A stretch of 64,000 nt of DNA from Fibrobacter succinogenes (GTDB taxonomy: Bacteria > Fibrobacterota > Fibrobacteria > Fibrobacterales > Fibrobacteraceae), in the NCBI GenBank assembly GCA_902761355.1, contig CACWJY010000031.1:1-64000 (forward strand), read 5' to 3'. This document shows positions 55,190-64,000 of this stretch, piece after piece. Under the pieces are notes generated by a model, which had not been told where the DNA came from, made no database searches, and saw only the letters and a list, made by a program, of their open reading frames with translations. The position numbers and the translations under genes were made by a program. Numbering within the stretch: the first letter of the stretch is position 1; the number at the start of each line of letters is the position of its first letter.

Positions 55190-56392
55190 ATGAAAAAACT
55201 TTTAACCGGAGCCATCATGGCTATAGCAATTTCGCAGGCATTTGCTGCACCGGACCCGAATTTCCATATTTACTTGGCCTTTGGCCAGTCCAACATGGAA
55301 GGTCAGGGCGATATCGGGCAACAGGACAAGACGGTTGACGAACGTTTCCAGGTTCTCTGGGCGGCCGACAATGGCTCTTGCTCCGGGAAGACCATGGGCA
55401 AATGGTCTACTGCCGTGCCTCCGCTTGCGCACTGTCAGGGTGCAAAACTCGGCCCCACGGACTATTTTGGTCGTACTATGGTCGAAAAGACGGACCCCCA
55501 GATCAAGGTGGGCGTCATCGTGGTGGCTGTTGCAGGATGCAGCATCAAGCTGTTCGACAAAAACAATTACACCAGCTACATCAGCTCGGTCCAGACTACG
55601 CAAAACTGGATGATGGGCCGAATCAACACCTATGGCGGCAACCCTTATGGTCGCCTGATTGAGATGGCCAAGAAGGCTCAAGAAGACGGTGTCATCAAGG
55701 GCATTATCTTCCACCAGGGCGAAACCGATGCCGGTGACGGCAATTGGCCTTCTGCGGTCAAGAAGGTCTACGACAACATTATCAAGGATTTAGGCCTCGA
55801 AAACGACATTCCGTTCCTTGCGGGCGAAGTGCTGCGCAGCGGTGTGAGTGCCGGCGCGAACAACAACATCGCAAAGCTCCCGCAGCAGTCCAAGAACTTC
55901 TACGTGGTGTCTTCCGAAGGATTCAACCAGGCTCTGAACGATGGTCAGAACGTGCACTTTACCTCTCAGGAGTACCGCGACTTCGGCAAGCGCTATGCCG
56001 AAAAGATGATCGAGGTCCTGGGCGACAAGCTCAAACCCGTTGCAGAATCGAGCAGCAGCGTGGCCGAATCCAGCAGTTCCGAAGTTGCAAGTTCCTCAAG
56101 CTCGGCACCGGAATCGTCATCAGATGCTGGCACGGGCTTTGTTCAAATGGAACACTTTGCGGGCGGCACACTCTCGGTGAACAAGGCCGGCAATGTGTTG
56201 CTGAGCCTTGCAAAGGCAGAGCAGATTACGGTAAAAGTCTATTCTAGCCTTGGTAAAGAAGTGTTGGATTTGAGCGGCAACTACTCCGGCTCGAATTCGC
56301 TGGTACTTGCAGGCAGGCTTCCGGCCGGGCGTTACATAATAAGTGCCCATGGTACTGGATTCAACGCTACTAAACTTGTAACGGTAAAATAG
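55190..56392 (+). CDS. CE6/SASA acetylxylan-esterase-like enzyme
   Basis: 400 residues with signal peptide MKKLLTGAIMAIAISQAFA; GAGGATTGG upstream of ATG. SGNH-type SASA/CE6 domain (25-285): nucleophile S34 in FGQSNMEGQ, GIIFHQGETDAG, and catalytic Asp-His in DGQNVHFTSQEY. A Ser-rich linker (about 285-315) leads to a C-terminal sorting-like domain (ITVKVYSSLGKEVLDLSG...LPAGRYIISAHGTGF). Removes acetyl groups from xylan, helping xylanases. Overlaps the 3' end of the convergent TrmO-like gene by 23 bases. Confidence 0.9.
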   Translation: MKKLLTGAIMAIAISQAFAAPDPNFHIYLAFGQSNMEGQGDIGQQDKTVDERFQVLWAADNGSCSGKTMGKWSTAVPPLAHCQGAKLGPTDYFGRTMVEKTDPQIKVGVIVVAVAGCSIKLFDKNNYTSYISSVQTTQNWMMGRINTYGGNPYGRLIEMAKKAQEDGVIKGIIFHQGETDAGDGNWPSAVKKVYDNIIKDLGLENDIPFLAGEVLRSGVSAGANNNIAKLPQQSKNFYVVSSEGFNQALNDGQNVHFTSQEYRDFGKRYAEKMIEVLGDKLKPVAESSSSVAESSSSEVASSSSSAPESSSDAGTGFVQMEHFAGGTLSVNKAGNVLLSLAKAEQITVKVYSSLGKEVLDLSGNYSGSNSLVLAGRLPAGRYIISAHGTGFNATKLVTVK

Positions 56393-57083
56393 CAACGACC
56401 GTCAGGTGGTCGCCCTGGACTTGGAACTTGATTTCAAAGCCGGCGAACCTGATGCCGTAAATGCGGTCGGCGGACCTTTGGTACGCGGGCCGCGGATCTT
56501 CGGAAAGCAGCTCGACAAGAGCTGCCTTTTTGTTTTCGGGGAATTGTTCGTCAAGCGCTGCTTGCGCCTCGACATCAAAATCGACTTCAAGTTTCTTAAA
56601 GCGCACGGCTTCAGCAAAGCCACCGGTCGCTTCGGGCATAGAATCCGCATAAGGCAAGTAGGGCTTGACGTCTACGATTGGCGTACCGTCCATCAAGTCA
56701 GCGCCGCTCACCTCAATTGTGGGCGCGCCTTCACCTGCTAAATTGATTTTTTCGATTTTCACGCAGCTCATAGCAATCGGATTCGGTCTAAAACTGCTTC
56801 GGGTCGCAAACACACCTAGCCTCGTGTTTCCACCAAGCCGAGGCGGTCGAACCGTCGGTTTCCAAGTATCGCGAACATTTTCCGAAAAAATCCATAGGAG
56901 CCACAAATGAGAAAAGCCTTCTAGTCCGCGCAAGGCATCTACATTTCTGAATTCCGGTTCAAAAACAATCGTCGAACGCAAATTCTTCAAAAGCCCGCTT
57001 TGGCGCGGAATCCCAAACTTGTCATGAAAATCGCTCTTGATTCGAGCCACAACTTTAAACGTAATTTCGTTAAACTTATCCAC
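56370..57083 (-). CDS. TrmO-like tRNA (t6A37) N6-methyltransferase
   Basis: 237 residues, YaeB/VirR/TsaA family. Motifs: ITFKVVARIKSDFHDKFGIPRQ, GLEGFSHLWLLWIFSE, RPPRLGGNTRLGVFATRSSFRPNPIAMSCVKI, and DLMDGTPIVDVKPYLPYADS. SAM-dependent methylation of t6A in tRNA-Thr is the known E. coli function. The C-terminal domain (YGIRFAGFEIKFQVQGDHL) is as in the full-length family. Confidence 0.88.
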   Translation of the reverse strand: MDKFNEITFKVVARIKSDFHDKFGIPRQSGLLKNLRSTIVFEPEFRNVDALRGLEGFSHLWLLWIFSENVRDTWKPTVRPPRLGGNTRLGVFATRSSFRPNPIAMSCVKIEKINLAGEGAPTIEVSGADLMDGTPIVDVKPYLPYADSMPEATGGFAEAVRFKKLEVDFDVEAQAALDEQFPENKKAALVELLSEDPRPAYQRSADRIYGIRFAGFEIKFQVQGDHLTVVAILPLQV

Positions 57084-57172
57084 GATTTATTATATAGAAA
57101 AAGAGCTCTATTTTTATATCTATTTTTTCAATTTTATACGCTTTTTTGTCTAAAACTTCATATATTGATAGT

Positions 57173-58696
57173 ATGAAATTGTTCGCAAGAATTTTATCTG
57201 TACTTTTGATATTTGCAGCCTTTGCTACCGCCGACACAACCCAGGTTGCAACGGATTCCCTTTCTACTACAAAAAAACACGCCGTCTGGATTAAACTAGA
57301 AGGCGATGTTGAACCTTCGATGTATGATTTCTGCGCCCGAGCCATTGACGACGCCCTCAAAGAAAATCCCGACTACATCATTTTTGAAATAAACACCTTC
57401 GGCGGTCGACTTGACGCAGCCTTCGACCTGGTCGATACCATCATGGCCGTCAAGGGCCCCGAAACCATAGCACTTGTCAAAAAGAAGGCCATTAGCGCCG
57501 GTTCACTTATTGCTCTCGCCTGCAAAAAGCTCTACATGCTTGAAGCCACCACGATTGGCGACTGCGCGCCCATCGTTCAAGGCGGCGATGGAACTCCGCA
57601 AATCGTGGGCGAAAAAATTCAATCCCCGCTCCGCGCCAAATTTAGGAACCTTGCCCAACGTAACGGCTACCCCGAACTCCTGAGTTCCGCCTTCGTGACG
57701 CCGGAACTCGAAGTTCTTGAACTCACCGCAAAGCTCGACAAAGGCAAAAAAACAGAACGTGACACCGTCCTTATTATCGAAGGCGAAAAATACGCCGTCC
57801 TCGACAGTACCGCCAAAGCATTCTGGGGCGCCCCCAAAATTCTCGTGAAAGAAGGCGAACTCTTAACCATGACCGACAAAGAAGCTGAGGAACTCGGTTT
57901 TTCGAAGGGGACTTTCAAGGACCGTGGAGAATTCGAAACGAAACTTGCCATCGAAAGCCGCAGCGAAGTCGAAACCACCCTCGGCGAAGACATTGCCTCC
58001 GCCATTGCAGCCATCTCGGGCATCCTCCTGATACTCGGATTCGGCGCGCTCTATATCGAATTCAAGACTCCTGGTTTTGGACTTTTCGGAATCATCGGCA
58101 TCATCCTTATCGGCATTGTATTCCTCGGACAGTTCGCCCCGCAGCTTGACGGCTACATTCCTGCTATCCTTCTCGTAGCAGGCGTGGTCCTGTTCCTAGT
58201 CGAAATCTTCGTCATGCCGGGAACCTTCCTCTTTGGCATCGGCGGTATCGTGTGCATGATCCTGGCTCTAGCACTCTCATTTGAGCCTTCAGAAATGCCC
58301 GAATACGTTCCCGAAACCATCGAGACAACCTTTGACGCCACCCCCTGGCTACTTGGACTCCTTTACATGCTCTGCTGTGCGGGCATTGCACTTGTATTCC
58401 CGATTGCAGCAAGCAAATACCTTATTCCGCTCCTGCCCGAAGGCTGGACGCCCATGCTCAAGACAGACCTTGAAACAGCAGCCTCCCCCACCGAAGCAGT
58501 GCAAGAAATCTCGGTCGGCGACGAAGGACTTGCCAAGACATTCCTACGCCCTGTAGGCCAGGCCCTAATAAGCGGAAAGCTTTTTGACGTCCAAACACAT
58601 GGCGAAATCATCGAAGCCAATACTCGTGTGCAAGTAACCGCAATACAAGAAGGCCATATCTGGGTGAGTGTCGCCAACAAAGAAATAGACGGATAA
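57173..58696 (+). CDS. NfeD-family membrane serine protease
   Basis: 507 residues from MKLFARILSVLLIFAAFATA (signal peptide). ClpP/SppA-like protease domain at 35-235 with NTFGGRLDAAFDLVDTI and likely nucleophile S108 in AISAGSLIALACKKLYM; 4-5 membrane spans at about 270-420; C-terminal OB-fold NfeD domain at 430-507 (GLAKTFLRPVGQALISGKLFDVQTHGEIIEA). Paired with a flotillin gene 28 bases downstream, the classic NfeD-FloA arrangement. TATATT ends six bases before ATG with no Shine-Dalgarno. Confidence 0.9.
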   Translation: MKLFARILSVLLIFAAFATADTTQVATDSLSTTKKHAVWIKLEGDVEPSMYDFCARAIDDALKENPDYIIFEINTFGGRLDAAFDLVDTIMAVKGPETIALVKKKAISAGSLIALACKKLYMLEATTIGDCAPIVQGGDGTPQIVGEKIQSPLRAKFRNLAQRNGYPELLSSAFVTPELEVLELTAKLDKGKKTERDTVLIIEGEKYAVLDSTAKAFWGAPKILVKEGELLTMTDKEAEELGFSKGTFKDRGEFETKLAIESRSEVETTLGEDIASAIAAISGILLILGFGALYIEFKTPGFGLFGIIGIILIGIVFLGQFAPQLDGYIPAILLVAGVVLFLVEIFVMPGTFLFGIGGIVCMILALALSFEPSEMPEYVPETIETTFDATPWLLGLLYMLCCAGIALVFPIAASKYLIPLLPEGWTPMLKTDLETAASPTEAVQEISVGDEGLAKTFLRPVGQALISGKLFDVQTHGEIIEANTRVQVTAIQEGHIWVSVANKEIDG

Positions 58697-58724
58697 ATTT
58701 AAACAAAAAACGGAGAAAAAATAA

Positions 58725-59696
58725 ATGGATACACTCCTTATCATTGGAATCATTATCGCGGCGATTGCCGTTATCGTTTTGCTCGCCTTTATCGGCAAGT
58801 TCTTCAGCCTGTGGCTGCAGGCCTTGTTCTCCAAGGCAAACGTGAGCATTTTCCAGCTCATCGGTATGCGTCTGCGTAAGGTTCCGCCGCAGGTGATAGT
58901 GGAAGCCCGCATTCTGAGCTGCAAGGCAGGCCTCCCGGTAGACACGAACCTACTCGAAGCCCACTACCTTTCCCGCGGTAACGTGCTCCGCGTAATTCAG
59001 GCTTTGATCGCCGCCAACAAGGCAAACATCAAGCTCGACTTTAAGGAAGCTGCCGCCATTGACCTTGCCGGCCGTAACGTGCTCGAAGCCGTGCAGATGT
59101 CCGTGAATCCGAAGGTGATCGAAACCCCGAAGGTTTCTGCCGTGGCTCTCGACGGTATTCAGTTGCATGCCGTAACCCGCATTACCGTACGCGCAAGCAT
59201 CCAAAAGTTGGTGGGTGGCGCAGGTGAAGACACCGTGGTCGCTCGCGTGGGCGAAGGCATCGTTTCTTCTATCGGTTCTGCAAAGAGCCACAAGGACGTA
59301 CTCGAAAATCCGAACATGATTTCTAAGAAGGTGCTCGCCTCGGGCCTCGACGCCGGTACCGCCTTCGAAATTCTTTCCATCGACATCGCCGACGTAGACG
59401 TGGGTCAGAACATTGGTGCCATCCTCGAAACTGACCGTGCCGAAGCCGACAAGAAGATTGCACAGGCCAAGGCAGAAGAGCGCCGCGCCATGGCATACGC
59501 CGCCGAACAAGAAATGAAGGCAAAGGTCATGGAAATGAAGGCCAAACTCGTGGAAGCCGAAGCCCAGATTCCAATGGCAATGGCATCTGCCCTTCGCGAC
59601 GGCAAGCTCGGCGTGATGGACTATTACAACCTCAAGAATATCGAAGCCGACACACAGATGCGTAAAGAAATCGGCAACGCACCCGAGGCCAAGTAA
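58725..59696 (+). CDS. floA: Flotillin-like protein FloA
   Basis: 323 residues, SPFH/band-7 family (UPF0365 type). N-terminal membrane hairpin (3-30), SPFH domain at 45-220 ([58 protein letters not shown]), then a coiled coil with [21 protein letters not shown]. Scaffolds membrane microdomains. GGAG upstream. Middle gene of the nfeD-floA-coiled-coil operon. Confidence 0.95.
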   Translation: MDTLLIIGIIIAAIAVIVLLAFIGKFFSLWLQALFSKANVSIFQLIGMRLRKVPPQVIVEARILSCKAGLPVDTNLLEAHYLSRGNVLRVIQALIAANKANIKLDFKEAAAIDLAGRNVLEAVQMSVNPKVIETPKVSAVALDGIQLHAVTRITVRASIQKLVGGAGEDTVVARVGEGIVSSIGSAKSHKDVLENPNMISKKVLASGLDAGTAFEILSIDIADVDVGQNIGAILETDRAEADKKIAQAKAEERRAMAYAAEQEMKAKVMEMKAKLVEAEAQIPMAMASALRDGKLGVMDYYNLKNIEADTQMRKEIGNAPEAK

Positions 59697-59712
59697 GCAT
59701 TTGTAGGGCATT

Positions 59713-60483
59713 ATGGAAACCCTAATCTTCATAGGCATCGCTGTCGTTGTTGCGATAATCCAAAGCATGGCGAACAAGGCCAAGGAGCAGCAAAAGCCGC
59801 TCCCCCGCCAGCGTAATGCAGAGCCGGCTGAACCGCAAGAACATCAGCCGCCGCGTTCCCTGCAAGATTTGATTCGCCAGTTTGAAAACGCACAGCGGCA
59901 AGCGACCCAAGGCAACATCGAGCCGCCCACACCCCCTGTGGAAAGGCGCGATCCGAATCAGCAGCTCACGCTTCGCGACATTGCCGAAGTCGTTATCGGC
60001 GTAGATTTTATCAACCTAGAATTCTTGATGGAAGAATTCGACGTTGACGAAAATACCGCTGCCGAAATGCTGATGGATTTGCAAGCCCACCGCATTGTGG
60101 GCCGCGACATGGGCGAAGGCGACTGCGACGTTCTCGTTCACGACATGGAAGAACTCGATAACCTGCTCAGTCACGAAAAGCGAGCCGAGCAGGAACGAAA
60201 AGAGGCTCTTCGTCAAAAGCAAAATGATATCGAGGACGAAGCCCGTCGTCGCGAACTGGAACGCCAACGAGAGTTAAACGCTCTGGAAGAACGCGCCAAA
60301 TCCGCCCGAGAATCAGCCGCCGCATTCATGGGAAACGATGTCGCAAGCGGAACCGAACAGGCTCCGCGCCGCGCGCCTCTTGTTTCGACCAAGAGTCTCA
60401 ACGACGTGCGCAAGGGATTCATCTGGGCTAAAGTTCTGGACGAGCCGCGTTTCAAGAAACGCTGGAGCGCCCAGTACCGGTAA
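59713..60483 (+). CDS. Membrane-anchored coiled-coil protein of the nfeD-floA operon
   Basis: 256 residues. One N-terminal membrane segment (2-18), a Pro/Gln-rich linker (20-80), a winged-helix-like segment at about 90-130 (VDFINLEFLMEEFDVDENTAAEMLMDLQAHRIVG, close in pattern to FtsK-gamma domains), then a long charged coiled coil (145-205) and a basic end. No family named. Sixteen bases after floA, so it should be cotranscribed and could be a flotillin-associated protein. Confidence 0.75.
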   Translation: METLIFIGIAVVVAIIQSMANKAKEQQKPLPRQRNAEPAEPQEHQPPRSLQDLIRQFENAQRQATQGNIEPPTPPVERRDPNQQLTLRDIAEVVIGVDFINLEFLMEEFDVDENTAAEMLMDLQAHRIVGRDMGEGDCDVLVHDMEELDNLLSHEKRAEQERKEALRQKQNDIEDEARRRELERQRELNALEERAKSARESAAAFMGNDVASGTEQAPRRAPLVSTKSLNDVRKGFIWAKVLDEPRFKKRWSAQYR

Positions 60484-61269
60484 CTACTTACCGAACCACT
60501 TGACCGTAATATCAACGAATTTGCCGTCTTTCTTCATCGAAGTAAGGACGGCATTTATTGTATCGCGGAGAGCCTTGTCAGCCTTGCGGAATCCGACTGC
60601 ATAAAATTCATTGTACACGCCATCTTGCAAAATGGCATAGTTTTTATTGTTCAAGACATTCCAATACTTGGCAGCGACTTCATCCATAAACACGGCATCA
60701 ACAGAATCTTGCTCCATGGCGTCCAGCGCAAGGTTCATGGTTTCAAACAGCACCACTTCCTTGACATCTTTTTTAATTTCAGACTGTTCGATCATTGACC
60801 AAGCAGTCGAAGCATTCTGAACACCAATCTTTTTGCCCTTCAAAGAATCCATGCTATTATAGGCCTCATTCTTCACCATGAAAACCAGTCTGTTGGTGAA
60901 GTAAGGATCACTCAAGTTCATGGAAGAAGCGCGGGAACTATCAACACTCATGCCATTCCAGATACAGTCGATATTTCCGGCATACAATTCTTTTTCCTTG
61001 TCGGCCCAAGGAATCAAATGCAATTTAAGTTTCACGCCCAAACGGGAGCAAACTTCACGCGCAAGGTCCACATCGAAACCCACAACATTGCTGTCCTTAT
61101 CGGTAAAGACCATGGGCGGATAATCCCCCATATGGCCCATCACCAGGATTCCAGAAGCCTTTACTCTATTATAGGAATAATCCGAATTCAGGGATAATTT
61201 TTTTTCATTGCACCCAGAAAGAGCAACAATGCAGGCAATCGCAGAAACAACCGTGAAAAACTTGTTCAT
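60484..61269 (-). CDS. Amino-acid ABC transporter binding lipoprotein (paralogue 1)
   Basis: 261 residues from MNKFFTVVSAIACIVALSGC (lipobox). SBP_bac_3 fold: GILVMGHMGDYPPMVFTDKDSNVVGFDVDLAREVCSRLG, the IDCIWNGMSVDSSRA segment and DAVFMDEVAAKYW, typical of polar amino-acid receptors. Last gene of the cluster on this strand; the upstream paralogue ends 19 bases before its ATG. Ends KDGKFVDITVKWFGK like the other two. Confidence 0.9.
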   Translation of the reverse strand: MNKFFTVVSAIACIVALSGCNEKKLSLNSDYSYNRVKASGILVMGHMGDYPPMVFTDKDSNVVGFDVDLAREVCSRLGVKLKLHLIPWADKEKELYAGNIDCIWNGMSVDSSRASSMNLSDPYFTNRLVFMVKNEAYNSMDSLKGKKIGVQNASTAWSMIEQSEIKKDVKEVVLFETMNLALDAMEQDSVDAVFMDEVAAKYWNVLNNKNYAILQDGVYNEFYAVGFRKADKALRDTINAVLTSMKKDGKFVDITVKWFGK

Positions 61270-61288
61270 GACGTTTTCCTTTTCAAAC

Positions 61289-62056
61289 TTATTTGCCAAA
61301 CCATTTCATCGAAATTTTCACAAAACGACCATCAATTTTCATCGTATTCAAAATGTCATTTACGGCATCGCGGAGAGCCAGGTCATTCTTGCGGAAACCG
61401 ATAGCAAGTTTTTCTTTAATATGAGGGTCCGCCCACAAGAAGTATTCTTTCTTAGATTTAAAAATCAAATACTCTGCGATGACTTTATCTATGTACACGA
61501 CATCGACATCGCCGCGGTCCAATGCAGCAAGTGCTTTGAGGTTGTCTTCAAAAGCAACGATTTCCTTGGCGGACATTCCAATTTCAGATGTAACGAGATG
61601 GTCCTGCGAAGTGGAACCCTTCTGCAAGGCAATTCTTCTACCCTTGAGCGAATCCTCATTCGCAAGCGAAGAATCCTTCACCAAAAAGTACATGCCATTA
61701 TTAAAGTACGGATCGCTCAAGCTCATGGTCGAAGCGCGGGAACTATCGACACTCATGCCATTCCAGATGCAGTCAATTGCACCCGAATTCAGTTCATGGT
61801 TCTTGTTGTCCCAACTAATCGGAACCGTCTTGAGTTTGATACCCATACGGGCGCAAACTTCTACGGCAAGATCTATATCAAAGCCAACAATGTCGCCATC
61901 TTGGTCATAAAAACCCATTGGCGGATAATAAGCATCGAGGCCAATGACTAATTCCCCCTTTTCAATAACCTTCTTGTAGGAATCATCTTTTTTTTCACAG
62001 CCAATGAAAACTATAGCAAAGGCAATAAAGGCTACAAATGCAAAAATCTTTTTCAC
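61289..62056 (-). CDS. Amino-acid ABC transporter binding lipoprotein (paralogue 2)
   Basis: 255 residues with a GTG start at 62056 (AAGGA nine bases upstream), giving the signal VKKIFAFVAFIAFAIVFIGC with lipobox. The longer frame to 62269 overlaps the ATPase gene and is rejected. SBP_bac_3 signatures GLDAYYPPMGFYDQDGDIVGFDIDLAVEVCARMG and IDCIWNGMSVDSSRASTMSLSDPY match paralogue 1 closely. Ligand is probably an amino acid; specificity unknown. Confidence 0.9.
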   Translation of the reverse strand: MKKIFAFVAFIAFAIVFIGCEKKDDSYKKVIEKGELVIGLDAYYPPMGFYDQDGDIVGFDIDLAVEVCARMGIKLKTVPISWDNKNHELNSGAIDCIWNGMSVDSSRASTMSLSDPYFNNGMYFLVKDSSLANEDSLKGRRIALQKGSTSQDHLVTSEIGMSAKEIVAFEDNLKALAALDRGDVDVVYIDKVIAEYLIFKSKKEYFLWADPHIKEKLAIGFRKNDLALRDAVNDILNTMKIDGRFVKISMKWFGK

Positions 62057-62127
62057 TTTACAATCCTTCTTCGCCTTAAAAATAAGAAAAAAAAGACGGC
62101 GGAAGCTAGCAAAATGCAAAAAAAGTG

Positions 62128-62162
62128 CAAAAAGGACCGCTTTGCGGCGGTCACTTTTTTGC
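62128..62162. terminator. Bidirectional terminator hairpin
   Basis: GACCGC (62135-62140) and GCGGTC (62147-62152) flanked by A and T runs. It separates the binding protein-permease-ATPase unit from the two downstream binding-protein genes. Confidence 0.7.
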
Positions 62163-62168
62163 AAAAAA

Positions 62169-62954
62169 TCAATTTTTGGAGAATCTTGACAAGAACTGCG
62201 ACAAGCGTTCGTTCCCGGACTGGTTGAACACGAAATCAGGAGTTCCCTGTTCCACGATGACACCGCCATCCATAAAAATGACCTTGTCCGCTACATCGCG
62301 TGCAAACGCCATCTCATGCGTCACGATAACCATCGTCATCTTATCTTCGGCAAGTTTCTTGATAATCTTGAGCACTTCGCCGGTGAGTTCCGGATCCAGC
62401 GCAGAAGTCGGCTCGTCAAAGAAAAGAATTTTCGGATTCATCGCCAAGGCTCGGGCAATCGACACTCGCTGCTGTTGGCCACCGCTGAGTTCACAGGGGT
62501 AAGCCTTTTCCTTACCTTCGAGGCCCATGCGCTTAAGCAAGAAACGCCCCATGTCACGAGCTTCTTCACGGGAATTTCCTAACACTCGCACAGGAGCGAT
62601 ACAAAGGTTCTGGAGCACCGTCAGGTGCGGGAACAAGTTGAAGTTCTGGAACACGAGTCCCGTCGAAAGGCGAATATCACGCAGCACCTTCGCCGGCGCA
62701 TACACCGGAGCACCCTTGTCCCCAGGCCGCACCATGTTCTTGCCGTTCACCTGAACCAGGCCATTGTCCACCGTTTCAAGCTGGGTAATGCAGCGCAACA
62801 AGGTACTCTTGCCAGAGCCACTCGGGCCGATAATCGAGAGCACCTCGCCCGCCTTCAGTTCAAACGAAATATCCTTGAGCACATCCAAATTGCCAAAGGA
62901 CTTCTTGACATGTTCCACCTTCAGGATCGGCGCAGTTTCATTCAAATTTTCCAT
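62169..62954 (-). CDS. Amino-acid ABC transporter ATPase (GlnQ-like)
   Basis: 261 residues from MENLNETAPILKVEH; GAGG six bases upstream supports this ATG over the GTG at 62966. Walker A GPSGSGKST, Q-loop VFQNFNLFPHLTVLQN, signature LSGGQQQR, Walker B ILFFDEPTSALDPE, H-loop VTHEM. Drives the permease encoded just upstream; the genes nearly abut. Confidence 0.95.
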   Translation of the reverse strand: MENLNETAPILKVEHVKKSFGNLDVLKDISFELKAGEVLSIIGPSGSGKSTLLRCITQLETVDNGLVQVNGKNMVRPGDKGAPVYAPAKVLRDIRLSTGLVFQNFNLFPHLTVLQNLCIAPVRVLGNSREEARDMGRFLLKRMGLEGKEKAYPCELSGGQQQRVSIARALAMNPKILFFDEPTSALDPELTGEVLKIIKKLAEDKMTMVIVTHEMAFARDVADKVIFMDGGVIVEQGTPDFVFNQSGNERLSQFLSRFSKN

Positions 62955-62962
62955 TCCACGCC

Positions 62963-63622
62963 TCACTTATAGTAGTCGAGCTTACGTTCCAGATAAGCGA
63001 AAACGACGCTCAACAAAAGATTTGCCACATAGTAGAACACGCCCGCCACAAACAGCGGATAAATACTGGCGTATGCCGCCTGCTGTTTCTTGGCGAGAGC
63101 AAAAAGTTCCGTCACCGCAATCACCTGAGCAAGCGAAGTATCCTTCACCAGAGTAATCACCTCATTTGCGCTCGCGGGTACCACGCGCTTTACCACCTGC
63201 GGCAAGATGATGCGAAAGAAAGTCTGCGTACGAGTCATGCCCAGCATGTAGGCCGCTTCGTACTGTCCCTTCGGAATCGCCTGGATTCCGCCGCGAAAAA
63301 TTTCGGCAAAATACGCCGCATAGTTTATCGAGAACGCGACTATCACCGCCGGGAAACGGTCAAACGAAATGCCGAGTCCCGAATATTCGCACAAATAGTA
63401 AGAGCCAAAATAAATCGCCACAATCTGAAGCAACAGCGGAGTTCCGCGCATTACCGAGATGTAAAAAGATACTGGGTAACGCACAATACGCCATTTGCTC
63501 ATCTTGAGTACGGCGACTAATAGTCCTAACGGTATCGAGAACAGGAGCGTGAGCCCGAAAATAGCGAGCGTCGTGCAGAAACCGCCCCAAAGGATCGGAA
63601 GTAAACTACTCAGGTCGGACAT
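62963..63622 (-). CDS. Amino-acid ABC transporter permease
   Basis: 219 residues, HisM/GlnP type, about five membrane spans. LLPILWGGFCTTLAIFGLTLLFSIPLGLL, the VMRGTPLLLQI motif and the EAA loop EAAYMLGMTRTQTFFRIILPQ are diagnostic. ATPase gene begins after eight bases. Single permease for three binding proteins. Confidence 0.95.
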   Translation of the reverse strand: MSDLSSLLPILWGGFCTTLAIFGLTLLFSIPLGLLVAVLKMSKWRIVRYPVSFYISVMRGTPLLLQIVAIYFGSYYLCEYSGLGISFDRFPAVIVAFSINYAAYFAEIFRGGIQAIPKGQYEAAYMLGMTRTQTFFRIILPQVVKRVVPASANEVITLVKDTSLAQVIAVTELFALAKKQQAAYASIYPLFVAGVFYYVANLLLSVVFAYLERKLDYYK

Positions 63623-63640
63623 GGGATTATGCGTCAGATG

Positions 63641-64000
63641 TTATTTGCCGAACCACTTAGCAGAAATTTCGTCGAACTTGCCATCGGCCTTCATGGCTGC
63701 AAGCGTCGAATTCACAGCATCACGAAGTGCCTGATCTTTTTTACGGAAACCAATCGCATAGACTTCGTCCGAAAGGCCTTCTTCGAGAACAACGTAATCC
63801 TTGGCGTTTTCGACAATCCAATACTTAGCAACGATTTCGTCCAAGAACACCGCATCAACACCACCCTTATCCAAATCCATAAGTGCGGTCTGGTTGTCGT
63901 CAAAGGGGACAATTTCTTTAGCAGCCTTGCCCGCATCAGAAGCATCGAGCAGCTTTTGAGCGGTAGAACCGTTCTGTACGGCAATCTTTTTACCCTTAAG
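63641..64000 (-). CDS. Amino-acid ABC transporter binding protein (paralogue 3, partial)
   Basis: The C-terminal 119 residues of a third SBP_bac_3 protein; the frame runs to the window edge at 64000. It reads LKGKKIAVQNGSTAQKLL, then VDAVFLDEIVAKYW and ends KADGKFDEISAKWFGK, aligning with the last half of paralogues 1 and 2. The N terminus lies outside the window. Eighteen bases before the permease start, so first in the operon. Confidence 0.92.
   Translation of the reverse strand, partial: LKGKKIAVQNGSTAQKLLDASDAGKAAKEIVPFDDNQTALMDLDKGGVDAVFLDEIVAKYWIVENAKDYVVLEEGLSDEVYAIGFRKKDQALRDAVNSTLAAMKADGKFDEISAKWFGK

Overview
The window looks like chromosomal DNA of a Fibrobacter species. Pointers are: a TIGR02147-family regulator (a family built largely on Fibrobacter proteins) in an operon with a lipoprotein; Ser-rich linkers and C-terminal sorting-like tails on secreted carbohydrate-active enzymes; two GH74 xyloglucanases, a GH5 mannanase-like enzyme and a CE6/SASA acetyl esterase; and a lexA gene preceded by TGCCCAATTGTGCAT, which fits the TGCNCN4GTGCAT operator I recall for Fibrobacter succinogenes LexA. 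Several promoters carry a TAnnTTTG element like the -7 element of Bacteroidetes, as expected for the FCB group. Species cannot be fixed from the window.

Layout. 1-3.3 kb: end of a possible outer-membrane protein, a lipoprotein, an M3 peptidase, tRNA-Ser and a divergent rpoZ. 3.3-6 kb (minus): TIGR02147 regulator, LamG lipoprotein and PAS/zinc-ribbon protein, with overlapping ends. 6.2-9.1 kb (minus): two tandem GAF-GGDEF proteins. 9.2-13 kb (minus): GH5 enzyme without signal peptide, then the radical SAM/DUF4130 pair. 13.1-14.9 kb: thiC with an apparent 5-nt deletion. 15-22.7 kb: hybrid histidine kinase, DUF2334 deacetylase-like protein and acyl-CoA synthetase, lipoprotein, fabF and ruvX. 22.8-25.6 kb: AT-rich three-gene island (GLUG lipoprotein, NERD protein, secreted unknown). 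26-32 kb: giant 2-hydroxyacyl-CoA dehydratase activase-like protein and a YbiT-type ABC-F protein. 32-35 kb: GH74 whose end runs into a repeat. 35-43 kb: greB, tatD-like, GGDEF/EAL protein, tRNA-Asn, RluA-type pseudouridine synthase, SulP transporter, M29 aminopeptidase. 43-45 kb: hairpin-rich spacer, tmRNA, small lipoprotein, lexA. 45-51.7 kb: long-chain acyl-CoA synthetase, SstT, diguanylate cyclase, membrane protein, histidine-phosphatase lipoprotein. 51.8-57 kb: second GH74, lipoprotein, CE6 esterase, TrmO-like protein. 57-60.5 kb: nfeD-floA-coiled-coil operon. 60.5-64 kb (minus): polar amino-acid ABC system with one permease, one ATPase and three paralogous binding proteins, the third cut by the window edge.

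Themes: plant cell-wall hemicellulose breakdown (xyloglucan, mannan, acetylated xylan), dense c-di-GMP/two-component signalling, and many lipoproteins. Small-scale structure of note includes a recurring TATNTT hexamer about 7 nt before ATG at several genes (candidate leaderless mRNAs), ATGATACAA repeats at the TIGR02147 promoter, a hairpin repeat family that supplies the tail of GH74, partial copies of the tmRNA 5' end upstream of ssrA, and AGTARRC heptamers that contain the stop codons of two genes.
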